DNA of 64,000 nucleotides from Hyperoodon ampullatus (lineage: Eukaryota; Chordata; Mammalia; Artiodactyla; Ziphiidae). The stretch spans positions 121,168,152-121,232,151 of the forward strand of contig OX457061.1 of the NCBI GenBank assembly GCA_949752795.1, given 5' to 3'. Position numbers and translations under genes: made by a program. Of the stretch, positions 53,609-64,000 are shown piece by piece. How positions within the stretch are numbered: position 1 is the first letter of the stretch; every line of letters begins with the position of its first letter. The notes below the pieces were generated by a model, which saw only the letters and a program-made list of their open reading frames with translations, was not told the DNA's origin and did not search any database.

Positions 53609-56600
53609 GTTGCCCTTGCCTGCGGAGACAGATCCAAAACATATTTCTAAAACCAATGTCAAAGAGTGTGCTGCCTATGTTTCCTTCTAGAAGTTTTATG
53701 ATTTCAGTTCTTACATTTAAGTCTTTAATCCATTTTGAGTTTATTTTTATATATGGTGTGATTCTTTTACCAGTTTGATTCTTTTGCATGTAGCTTCCTG
53801 GTCTTCCCAACACCATTTATTGAAGAGGCTGTCTTTCCCCCATTGCATATTCTTGCCTCCTTTGTCATAGATTAATTGCCTATATAAGCGTGGATTCATT
53901 TCTGGGCTGTCTATTCTGCTTCATTGATCTATGTATCTGTTTTTGTGCCAGTACTATACTGTTTTGATTACTGTAGTTTTGTAGTATAGTTTAAAATCAT
54001 GGGGTGTGATATCTCCAGTTTTGTTCTTTTTTTTTAAGATGGTTTTTGCTATTTGGGATCTTTTGTGTTTTCATACAAATTTTAGAATTAGATGTTGTAG
54101 TTACGTGAAAAATTCTATTGGCATTTTGGTAGGGATTACATCAAATCTGTAGATTGTCTTGGGGATTATCATCATTTTAACAATATTAATTCTTCCAATC
54201 CATGAGAACGGTATAGCTTTCCAACTGTTTCTGCTGTCTTTAATTTCTTACTCTCTTATAGTTTTCCAAGTACAGGTATTTTTACCTACTTAGATTTATT
54301 CTTAGGTATTTTGTTTTTTATATGATTGCAAATGGAATTGTTTTCTTAATTTCTCCTTCTGATAGTTTGTTGTTAGTGATTGCTATGACTAGGACTTCCA
54401 ATACTATGTTGAATGAAAATGGTGAGAGTATCCTTGTCTTGTTCGTGATCTTAGAGGAAATAATTTCACCTTTTCACCATTGATTATAATTTATATGGGC
54501 TTGTCATATATGGGTTTTATTATGTTGAGGTATGTTCACTCTATACCCACTTGGGGAGAGTTTTTTTTTTTTATCATAAATGGATGTTGAATTTGTCAAA
54601 AGATTTTTCTGCATTTATTGTGATGATCATGTGATTTTTATTCTTCAATTTGTTAATGTTGGTGTATCACATTGATTTATTTGCAAATATCAAACCATTA
54701 CATCCCTGGGTTATTAGATCCCACTTGACCATGGTGTATGATCCTTTTAATGTGTTGTTAAATTTTGTTTACTAATATTTTGTTGAGGAATATTGCATCT
54801 ATGTTCTTCAGTGATATTGGCCTGTAATTTTCTTTATTTGTGATATCTTTGTCTGGTTTTGGTAACAGGATGATGATGGTCTTGTAGAATGAGTTTGGAA
54901 GTGTTCCTTCCTTTGGTATTTTTTGGAATAGTTTGAGAAGAATAAGTGTTAATTGTTTTAAAATGTTTTGTAGACTTCTTTGAAGCCATCTGGTCCTGGG
55001 CTTTTGTTTGTTGGGTGTTTTTTTATTACTGATTCAATTTCATTACTGGTAAATGGTCGGTTCATATTTTCTATTCCTGGTTCAGTTAGGAGATTGTACA
55101 TATCTAGGAATTTGTCTATTTCTTCTAGGTTGTCCATTTTATTGACATATAATTGTTTGTAGTAATCTCTTCTGATTCTTTGTATTTCTGTTGCTTTGGT
55201 TGTTAACGTCTCCTTTTTCATTTCTGATCTTATTGATTTGGGTTTTCTCTCTTTTTTTTCTTGATGAGTCTGGCTAAAAGTTTATAAATTTTGTTTATTT
55301 TTTCAAAGAACTGGCTTGTAGTTTCGTTGATCTTTTGTATTGTTTCTTAGTCTCTATTTCATTTATTTCTGCTCTGATCTTTTTTATTTCTTGCCTTCTA
55401 GTAACTTTGGATTTTGTTTTTTCTTCTTTTTCTAGTTTCTTTACGTGTAAGGTTAGGTTTTTAATTTGAGATTTTTCTTGTTTTCTGGGGCAGCTTGTAT
55501 CACTATAAATTTCCATCTTTGAACTGTTTTTGCTGCATTCCATAGATTTTGGAACATTGTGCTTTTGTTTTCATTTGTCCCAGGTATTTTTTTATTTCCT
55601 CTTTGATTTCTTCAGTGACTCACTAGTTGCTTAGTAGCATATTGTTTATCCTCCACACGTTTGTGTTTTTTGCAGTTTTTCTTTCCTTATAGTTGATTTT
55701 TAGTCTCATAGCATTGTGGTCAGAAAAGAGGCTTGATATGATTTCAGTCTTCTTAAATTTAATGAAACTTTTTTGTGGTCTAAAATGTGATCTATCCTGG
55801 AGAATGTCCCATGTGCACTTGAAAAGAATGTGTATTCTGCTGCTTTTCAATGGAATGTTCTACATATATCAACTCTATCTGATCTAATGTGTCATTTAAG
55901 ACAAGTGTTTCCTTATTTTCTGTCTGTAAGATCTTCCATTGATATAAGTGGGATGTTAAAATCCCTATTACTGTGTTACTGACAAGTTTTCCCTTTATGT
56001 CTGTTAATATTTTCTGTATGTATATATGTGCTCCTATGTTGGGTGTGTATATATTTACAGTCATATCTTTTTCTTGGATTGATCTCTTTATTATTTAATG
56101 TCCTTTTTTGTCTCTTGGTACAGACTTTGTTTTAAAGTCTACTTTGTATATATAAGTGTTGCTACCTTGGCTTTTTTTTTAACTTACATTTTCATGGAAT
56201 ACCTTGTTCCATGCCTTCACTTTCAGTCTGTGCGTGTCCTTAGGTCTGAATTGAGTCTCTTGTAGGCAGCATATATATGGGTCTTGTTTTTTTAATCCAT
56301 TTAGCCAATTTGTCTTTTGATTGGAACATTTAGTCCCTTTATATTTAAAGTAATTATTAATAGTTATGTACTTATTACCATTTTGTTAATTATTTTCTGG
56401 TTGTTTTTGTAGTTTTCTCTGTTCCTCTTTTCTTTTCTTCTCTTCTACCATGAGTTTATGATTTTCTTTAGTGTTATGTCTGTATTCCTTTCTGTTTATT
56501 TTTTGTGTATTTGTTATAGATTTTTGGTTTGTGGTTACCTTGAGATTCATATATAATAACCTATTTATATAACAGTATTTTAAGTTGTGGGTTGCTTAAG

Positions 56601-57215
56601 TTGTAGCACATTCTAAAAGCACTACATTTTTACTCAACCTTTCATGTTTTATGTTGATGTTATAGATGATTTTACTACTTTTTCTGTTAAACCTTTTTAC
56701 TAGCTTTATAAGTGGTTGATCTGTTATTTTACTCTGTGTTTGCTTTCACCAATGAGATTTTTCTTTTCATAATATTCATATTTCAGATTGTCTTTTTTTT
56801 CTGCTTAGAGAAGTCCCTTTAACATTTTTCATAAAGCCAATTTTGTGGTACTGAACTCTCTTAGCTTTTGCTTGACTGGAAAACTTTTGATCTCCCCTTC
56901 AAATCTGAATTATAGCCTTGCTGCGTAGTCTTTGTTTTAGGGTTTTTTCTTTTATTACTTTAAATATATTATGCCACTCCTTTGTGGCCTACAGAGTCGG
57001 CTGATAGCCTGATGGGAGTTCCCTTGTATATAACTTGTTGCTATTCCTTTGCGGCTTTTAATGTTCTTTCCTTTAATGTTTGCCATTTTAATTGCAATGT
57101 GTCTTGGTGTGGTCTTCTCTTGGTTGATCTTATTTGGGAGTCTGTGCTTCCTGAACCTGCCTATCTATTTTCTTTCCCAGGTTAGGAGAGTTTTCAGTTA
57201 TTATGTTTTCAAATA
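53609..57215 (-). mobile_element. Old L1 ORF2 to ORF1, 3' end missing
   Basis: Antisense L1 collinear with 41.42-44.9 kb of the full-length copy: GGAGACAGATCC..., TATTGAAGAGGCTGTC, ATAGTTTGAGAAGAATAAG, CTTGGGTTTTCTC, GTCAGAAAAGAGGCTTGATATG, CCTTGTTCCATGCC, and ORF1 at 56.8-57.2 kb. Endonuclease (56064-55623), RT N-part (55543-55295, 55221-54958) remnants are visible. There is no 3'UTR or poly(A) at the left side. Confidence 0.88.
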
Positions 57216-57706
57216 TGTTCTAATTTAAACTAAATAAAACTCTAATTAAAGCTGTAGCCCAACACCATCTCAACTCAAGTTGTGAAGGATTGTGAATGCT
57301 CAGTTCCTCGCTTAACTTTCCATTGCCATATTTGAGTTCACTGGTACTTAACACAACTCCTGACCTCTTGCAAAGGACTAAACTCTGTGACCTTGTCAAT
57401 GTTTGAATTGGGGGTGGGGGTGTCAATGTTTAAATTAGAAGGTGATGGGCTATAGTTTAGAACATTTTGGTTTGCCCTTGGATTCAACTTCAGCAGGGCC
57501 CAGGAATCTAAGCACCACGAGAAAGATCAAGATTTAATCACATTCTCTCTACTTACCAAAGTATTTCCTCTACTATTGCTTTCTTAGCAATCTTAGGAGT
57601 GGGATGTAGGCCTAAGTCATTTATTTTTATGATTGGAATCCTTGCAGACCCAAGTCTTTCCCACCAGCTTATACTGTTGGCAAAATTTCAGCTGGTTTCT
57701 TTTTTT
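57216..57706. other. No feature recognised
   Basis: No recognised repeat or gene. The minus-strand frame 57220-57426 is unsupported. Confidence 0.5.
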
Positions 57707-58400
57707 TTAAATTGAGATATAACTGATATATAATACATTAGTTTCAGGTGTATAACAATGATTTGATATATATTGTGAAATGTTATGTTTGATACTAATG
57801 CAAATGAAATGAGTTTTCAATTTCATTTTTACCTGCTTGTTACTGGTAGTTAGATAATGAGCATGGAATACTGACCATGTAATCAGCAACCTTGCTCTAT
57901 TAACTTAGTTATTCTATTAATTTGTATTTTCTAGGTATAGTATAATGCCACTTGTGAATAATAGCAGTTTTATTTCTTCCATCTTTATTCTTATACCATT
58001 TTATTTCTTTTATTTTTAATTTTATTCAGTCTAGCACATCTAGTAACATGTTCATAAGAAGTAGCGACAGGGTGCCATTTTTGTCTCTTCATCAGTATCC
58101 TTAGAAAGTCTCATACAGCTCACCATTATGTATGATATTTCCTGTGGGACATTTTAGGTCATTTTTTTTACAGATATACTTGATTATATTAAGAAAATCT
58201 CCCTCTATTCCATGTAGACCAAGCAATTTTATTAATAAATGTAGACTTTGGTGAAATAATTTTTGTGTTTATTGAGATATGATTTTCTCAGGTACTCTGT
58301 TAATGTGAATTATAGAGATTGCTTTTCTGATAATTTAGAAATACCTAAAATATAAACCATTTGATCATGAGGATGCATTATTGTCTACAAAACATGCTGA
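57707..58400 (-). mobile_element. Old L1 3' end and ORF2 piece
   Basis: 57707-57800 is antisense L1 3'UTR (TTGAGATATAACTGATATATAATACATTAG). 57870-58400 is decayed antisense ORF2 (AGTAACATGTTCATAAGAAG ... GGTGCCATTTTTGTCTC, the part following FADD). Confidence 0.65.
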
Positions 58401-58745
58401 AATCTATTTTCTTTACATTTTAAGAATATTGTTGACCTGAAACAAATATACTGCCAGTTTTTTCTCTAGCTAAATTGGGTTTATTTGGGATCATCAAAGA
58501 ATTGCAGCTCAGAGTCTGCAACCATGGCGAGCCATGTGCAAGCTCCCACACAACAGGGAAGGAGAACTCTTTTGTAGATAGGAAAAGGAAGTTGGGTGGG
58601 CCATACTAAACAAAGAGTCCATGGTGTTTCATTAGCTGAGTTGCTGCCAAGAAAGAAGAAGGACCTTTCTTCTTCCTGTTGAGTTCTGCTATCATTCAGG
58701 GTATGAGAACTCTTCCTTCTGGTCTCCCAACTCTATTTAATTGAG
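58401..58745. other. Possible unassigned LTR/ERV-type repeat
   Basis: TTGGGTTTATTTGGGATCATCAAAGAATTGCAG and CTGCAACCATGGCGAGCC have the look of an ERV LTR read in reverse, but I cannot assign the family. Confidence 0.3.
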
Positions 58746-58879
58746 GTTACTGTTTATTTATTTATTTTTTACAATATCTACTTTTCATAAAAGAAATTGG
58801 TAGGAAAATTTTGGGGGTGTAATGCCCTTGTCAGGTTTGAGAATTAAGTTACCCCAAGTCTCATAGAGTTTTGAGCTAT

Positions 58880-59106
58880 TCCTTTTCTTTTTTTTTTTTT
58901 TTTTGCCGTACGCGGGCCTCTCACTGTTGTGGCCTCTCCCGTTGCGGAGCACAGGCTCCAGACACGCAGGCTCAGCGGCCATGGCTCACGGGCCCAGCCG
59001 CTCCACGGCATGTGGGATCTTCCCAGATCGGGGCACGAACCCGTGTCCCCTGCATCAGCAGGCGGACTCTCAACCACTGTGCCACCAGGGAAGCCCTCCT
59101 TTTCTT
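58880..59106 (+). repeat. Target-site duplication of the 58.89 kb SINE
   Basis: TCCTTTTCTT at 58880-58889 and 59097-59106, exact. Confidence 0.9.
58890..59096 (-). mobile_element. Short-type cetacean SINE (CD/CDO-like)
   Basis: Poly(T), GCCGTACGCGGGCCTCTCACTG, GGAGCACAGGCTCCAGACAC, CCACTGTGCCACCAGGGAAGCCC. B-box region GGTTCGTGCCC. Well preserved. Confidence 0.95.
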
Positions 59107-59164
59107 AAATTCATGACATATAAAGTTAAATCAGTGCATATTCAGTCTTTTCTTTTTTTTTAAC

Positions 59165-59345
59165 ATAGGTATATGAGACTATACATTTTCCTTAAAACAC
59201 TGCTTTAGTTGAATACTATGTAATTTACATATATTGTAGTTATTTGTGTTTCAATTCAAATTATTTCTTAATTTCTATTTTGATTTCTCCTTGACATATA
59301 GATTATTTAGAAATATATATTTTATTTCCAGTTGTGATATTGTGA
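59165..59345 (-). mobile_element. Ancient L1M ORF2 fragment (left part)
   Basis: TTTCCTTAAAACACTGCTTTAG, TTTGATTTCTCCTTGACATATAGATTATTTAG, TTTTATTTCCAGTTGTGATATT is antisense endonuclease-linker region of an old L1. The same element continues at ~60195 after the LTR. Confidence 0.6.
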
Positions 59346-59379
59346 TTTATAATAAGATATATACATTTGAGCTTCAACC

Positions 59380-60145
59380 TTGTTTCTGTCACAGAGCTAC
59401 TAAAAGCCTTGGGATTTTTAAAGTGATGAGAGCAGTAAAGTTGTCCTTTGTTCCATTAATGAGGTGACTTTTAGAAACCGCCTAGGGAAGGATGCTGGTT
59501 GCCAGTGGAGCAAACCATGTGATTAGAGGGTAGGAATTTTCAACCTCCCTTGCTCCCTACCTCCGTGGAGGGAAGAGGGACTGGAAATTGAGTTCAATCA
59601 CCAATGGCTAATAATTTAATGAATCATGTCTAAGTAATGAAGCCTCCATAAAACACCAAAAGGGTGAAGTTTGAAGAGCTTCTGGGTTGGTGAACACGTA
59701 GAGATGCAGGGAGAGAGGTACACATGAAGTGGGTGTGTAAGCTCTGCACCCTTCCCACGTATCTTGCCCTGTGCATTTCTTCCATCTGGCTGTTCCTGAG
59801 TTATATCCTTTTATAATAAGCTTGTAATTTAGTAAGTAAAATGTTTATCCGAGTTCTGTGGGCTGTTCTGACAAATTAACTGAACCTAAGTAGGGGGTCA
59901 TTGGAACCTCTAACCTATAGCTTGTTGGTCAGAAGCACAGGTGACAACCTGGACTTGTGATTGGTATCTGAAAGAGGTGAGAGCAGTCATGTTGGGCTGA
60001 GCCCTTAACCTCTGGGATCTGACACTATCTCCAGGTAGTATTAGAATTGAGTTGAATTGTAGAACACCCAGCTGGTGTAGGAGAATTTCTTGGAGGTGTA
60101 AGGAACACCCCAAACACACAATGAAATTGGGTGCAGAATCTTAGT
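59380..60145 (+). mobile_element. ERVL-like LTR
   Basis: CAATCACCAATGGCTAATAATTTAATGAATCATG, AATGAAGCCTCCATAAAACACC, GAGCTTCTGGGTTGGTGAAC, TCTTCCATCTGGCTGTTCCTGAGTTATATCC, ATAATAAGCTTGTAATTTAGTAAG, GACAACCTGGACTTGTGATTGG, CTATCTCCAGGTAGTATTAGAATTGAG are successive hallmarks of a well-known mammalian endogenous-retrovirus LTR. The TATAATAAG region probably served as TATA/polyadenylation area. No retroviral coding sequence follows. Confidence 0.75.
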
Positions 60146-60162
60146 TGGTGTCAGATGTGGGA
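60146..60162 (+). other. Primer-binding site, tRNA-Leu type
   Basis: TGGTGTCAGATGTGGGA immediately after the LTR matches the tRNA-Leu 3'-end complement (TGGTGTCAGAAGTGGGA) used by ERVL retroviruses, with one mismatch. It supports ERVL membership and shows that a little of the internal region survives, so this is not a clean solo LTR. Confidence 0.7.
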
Positions 60163-60194
60163 TCAGAGTCAGAACTGTACCAGGCAATTGGAGT

Positions 60195-62420
60195 TTTTCT
60201 AGTTATCTTTAATGCTATTGACTTCCAGCTTAATTATATAAGGTCTAGAGAAAATACACTCTTTTTCATTAAAACCATGTGAAATTTGTTGGGGCTTTCT
60301 CTTTGGCTCATCATAAGGTAGACTTTGGTAGTAGTCCATACGCAGATGAACCAAAGTGAATTTATCCACTATTGGGTTTATTCCTTCTCTTTGTATACCT
60401 ATTATATCACGTTTGTTAATTATGTATTGAAAGTCTCCTGATCCTGCAGGATTTATTTTCTACTCTTTCTGTTACTACTGAGAGAAGTGGGCTAAAAGTA
60501 TCCCTACTGGTAATTGTAGATTTGTCTATTTCTATATTTTCTCCTCTATATTTGAAGTTCTATTAGTGAATGCATACACGTTTAAGATTGTCATATCTTC
60601 TAGTGATTTGCCTTTTATCATTACAAAATGTTCCTCCTTATTTATAGTAATGCTTTGTGCCTTAAAGTCTTTGTCATCAGATATTAAAAAGATTACACTA
60701 ACTTAATTTGGTTAATATGTGCATGAAAATTCTTTTAAGTTTTTACACTCTCCACATCTTTATTTTTAAATTGTTTCTAGTAAACAATGGCATAATGCTA
60801 GACTTTATACTTTATTCACTCTGAAATATGTCAGCCTTCTACTTAGTTAATGTAATCCATTTTACATAGATCTTGTATCTACCAGTTTTTTTTTTATTTT
60901 CATGTCTGCATTATGCTTGTTTCTCCTCAATTGCTTATACTTGTAGAAACAAATATCATTTATTATGTCTTTTGTTCCTTCAATGAATTTCTTATATGTA
61001 CATACTCTTGTTATTTTAATGATTACCCTAGATTTGCAACATGCATCTGCAACATCATATAGTATAATCCACATCATTAATTTACCCCTTCCCAATATTG
61101 CTAGAAGTTTAGACCTTTTATCTCTATTTACATACCTCCCAGCTTTTGTGACAAATATATTTGCATTTTGTTCTGCATATATTTACAATCCATAAGATAC
61201 TACTAGTATCCTTGTACAGTTAATTTTAATTAGTTTACCCACATATTTACTGCTTCTTGTGTACTTCACACCCACCTGCACATTCATGTTTCTTTCTGGT
61301 ATCATGTTTCTCCTGACTGAAAAAGAAATGATATTTCTTTTAGTGCTGGCCTGCTGGCAATGATTTGTTTGCCAAAGGAAAGTTTTGTTCTCCATTACTG
61401 AATGTTATCTTCACAAACTAAAGAATTCTAGTTTGGCAACTACAATTTATTGAGTAAATGTGTTATTTCAGTGTCTTCATTCAATTATTGAAGTCAACCA
61501 TCTATTTTTATTGTCATTTCTTTTAAGATATGGATATTTTATCTCTGGCTGCTCTTAAGATTTCTGTGTCTCTGGTTTTCAACAGTTTTACTATGATGGT
61601 TAGGTGTGTATTTCCATGTGCTTATTCTGCTTGAAATTCATTGATTTTCTTAAAGCAGTGGCATAATATGTTTCCATACTTTGGGGAAATTCTCAGCCAT
61701 TATATGTTTTTTATTACTTCTATTCAATTCTCTTCTTCCTCAAATTATACTCTGTTTGAATGATTTCAGATTTATTGATGTGTTTCACATATCACTTCTC
61801 TATTTTAATGCTTTTTTCTATGTCAGTCGTTGACTTTTTTTTAACTAACTTTTCTTATAGTTAACTAATTTAGCTAATTATATAATGCAGTCTATAATTC
61901 AAACTGTTTACTGATTTTCTGAATTTAGCAAGTTCACATAGATGCCAATTTTCTGGTGAAATGAATCTACCTTCTTTCACATGGTCTATGCATTTTTCTT
62001 CCAGTTTCTCTAAAATACTAGCCGTAGGGAATTTTTGTTCATTATCATCTTTTCCACTCTTTGGATCATCTTTTAGCTGGCTTCTATCTTTTCTTTCACT
62101 ATCTTTGTTGTTTTCCCTTTATTATTGGCTGTAATTTCTTCCTTTTGATATATGTGATAATGCTTTATTGTATGCTAGATGTTCTATAGAAGGAACCATA
62201 GGAGTTCAAGGTAGACTTACCTTCAACTTGAGAAGTTTCTGTCTTTCCTCTGTTTGGAAGTTAGTCTGAGTGACTGATGACTTTAATTCAATAAGGAATT
62301 GAGTTTGGTCAGAGATAGTGTAGTTTCAGTGAGACACGTATACCTTACTGGACTTTATACTGGGAGCCCATAAGCCTCTATTTTCTCAGCTCTGAAAGCA
62401 ATGGGTGACTATGTTCTGAT
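60195..62420 (-). mobile_element. Ancient L1M/HAL1-like element (right part)
   Basis: Resumes the L1 from 59345 (AGTTATCTTTAATGCTATTGACTTCCAGC), then antisense endonuclease sequence (GTTTAAGATTGTCATATCTTC, TGCCTTTTATCATTACAAAATG). From ~61.3 kb it is ORF1/HAL1-like (TTCTCAGCCATTATATGTTTT). It is highly decayed, and the right boundary is approximate. Confidence 0.6.
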
Positions 62421-64000
62421 ACTCAAATCTTCAAAACCAAGTTCTCTAGCTTATATTCCAAGCTCCTTCAAAATCAGCCAGATGTTTTAAAGAGAAGGCA
62501 TTACATGTCCTTGAGGCAAACTCCTTTCCACTAGGTCTTTGCTTCCTAACTACAATAGTTTCCAGATATCTTTGTCTTTAAAGACTTTAACCTATTTCCC
62601 AGCAAATGGATCTAAACTCAGCAAAAGTGGTGTGGGAAAAGCTGATTTTGAATTTGATGCCCTTAAGTGCCTAATTTATCAATCTAGTCTATTCTGCACA
62701 CTAAGAGTTTTTCAGGTTTCTCTTTCTTCAACAGAGGAATTCTAACTGGGTAGGCCAAACTTGATCATTAATTTATATTCAAAACCATCATGTTACAGGG
62801 GACAAAGATTTTTGTTCCAGGGGAAAAAATACTGATAATTTAAATTGTTTTCCCTTTCTTGTAATTTTTAAGTCTTCTAATCTTCATTTCCTCCACAGTT
62901 CTATGATACTTTTAAAATAAAATTTTAAGAAATGTTCTTGGCATTGTATAGCTGTCATTTTCAGAAAAATTGTCTGAATAGACCTTGTCTGCATAGACCT
63001 AACTAAAATTGAAAGTATCTTTTTTACCCTATTTTATAATCAAAGAAACCCAGAAATTTAGAGACAACTGTTATTATCATTCTGTACTTTTAAAAATTTT
63101 GTTGGAAACTTGCAGTAAATTTAAGTAATTTTCCCAAGATGGTTAAGGGCAGTGGTAAAGAAAAACTCAATCAAACAAAGAAAAAAAATTGATATCTCCT
63201 CACTCCCAATGAATGGTACTTAATGAATAAGTACTTCATCATACCAAGATGAGTACTGTAACAGAATTCAGTCAGAAAAAAAAAGTCAGTGATTTTAGGG
63301 GGATGGAATTAAATATAAGGCATTGGGTAACCAGCTACTAAAGAACACAGCAAGTTAAGGGAGGCATTGTGCTAGTAACTGGTTAAGAACCACAAAATAC
63401 TAATTGCAAGAAGGTGATTTCATTCATGGAGCTGAAGAGCAAAGGGAAGAAGTAGGGTCCCTTGAATCTGGAGAACTGTAGGGCTGGGGCCCCATGAATC
63501 TCAAACATGAGACTCAAAACTCTCACAGCAGGTACCGCTAAGCTGGTGCAAGGATCTGAGACGTTGGTAGAGAGATCAAAGACCTGGGGCTCAGACCCAG
63601 ACAGCTATGCTGGTATCTTTTAGACTGACAATGAGGTTGGTCTGGATTGAATGTTTTTTTAAAAGGATATTGAAACTAAGTATAACTGCCAGTGTCAAAT
63701 GTGTTATTAAGATTGACATACAGGAAGCAGATCTCCCAGATTTCCAAATCCCCTTGCACTCGCCCTACTGCAGATCTCTGTAGAAAGAGGGCTGATACAA
63801 CAGCAGTGTGGTTCCTATAATGCAGGGCACAAAATGGGAAGGGGCTCTGACACTGAAAAGCAGTAACTTAAAAACTGGTACACCACCCAGGTACCATGCC
63901 TTTTTCTAGAAAATATAAAGAAATACATTTCAGGAAAAATAAAATTTCTAATTGTTTAAAATAAAGAAGAATAAGTAGAAACATGATAGGAGTTAACCTT
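62421..64000. other. Unique region, no gene recognised
   Basis: The frame 62539-62745 (68 codons) has no family signature. AT-rich, no repeat confidently recognised to the window end. Confidence 0.5.

Noticed and set aside
9061..59096. Repeated ~200-base units spread over the window, considered as a CRISPR-like or other array
   Set aside because: The spacing is irregular, both orientations occur, each has a poly(A) and most have target-site duplications; they are SINEs.
1..64000. A novel gene system or cluster
   Set aside because: Both strands were read for operon-like, multi-exon or clustered coding signals. Everything with coding character traces to L1, and the rest is repeats or featureless DNA.

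Overview
This window is repeat-dense, gene-poor mammalian nuclear DNA, most likely from a toothed whale. I found no supportable cellular protein-coding gene, exon, tRNA, rRNA or known ncRNA gene. The organism call rests on the SINEs. There are tRNA-derived CHR-type elements with a 5' end of the GGCTTCCCTGGTGGCGCAGTGG type, both a long ~340 bp form and a short ~200 bp internally deleted form. From established knowledge, such CHR SINEs belong to Cetacea and relatives, and the short deletion type (CD/CDO-like) is a cetacean/odontocete amplification. The L1 3' ends are also of cetartiodactyl type.

Layout. 0-2.7 kb: an old MaLR-type LTR, an ancient L1 piece, a second LTR-like piece and a MIR. 2.7-5.5 kb: mostly unique sequence with a GC-raised block at 4.2-5.0 kb. 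5.5-8.1 kb: CHR SINEs, an LTR-like repeat, and a 5'-truncated L1 with target-site duplications inside an L2-like fragment. 8.9-11.9 kb: old minus-strand L1 with a short-type SINE in it and a duplicated 5'UTR-like module. 13.5-18.7 kb: SINEs and the 5' end of a plus-strand L1 (15.97-17.7 kb). 18.7-27.3 kb: mainly unique AT-rich DNA with an LTR, MIRs, a SINE and a polypyrimidine tract. 27.3-30.1 kb: two L2 copies flanking a young truncated L1. 30.8-32.5 kb: three short-type SINEs, two of them adjacent. 32.8-33.5 kb: a non-L1 segment with AP-1, CRE-like and ETS-like words. 33.9-62.4 kb: nested, almost exclusively minus-strand L1, including one essentially full-length element (about 40.24-47.37 kb) with a CpG-rich 5'UTR, a frameshifted ORF1 and a decayed ORF2. 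An ERVL-like LTR followed by a tRNA-Leu-type primer-binding site interrupts old L1 at 59.4-60.2 kb. 62.4-64 kb: no recognised feature.

The features do not form a pathway. They record successive retrotransposition: ancient L2/MIR, old L1M/HAL1-like and MaLR/ERVL elements, then cetartiodactyl L1, then CHR SINEs, with younger insertions splitting older ones and several readable target-site duplications. L1 machinery, which the full-length copy here once encoded, is the known source of mobilisation for such SINEs. The strong minus-strand L1 bias would fit an intron of a plus-strand gene, but that is inference. I did not find an undescribed biological system; the findings are local structural curiosities.

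Repeat-family names come from recalled consensus patterns, not from a database search, and most boundaries are good to about 5-30 bases.
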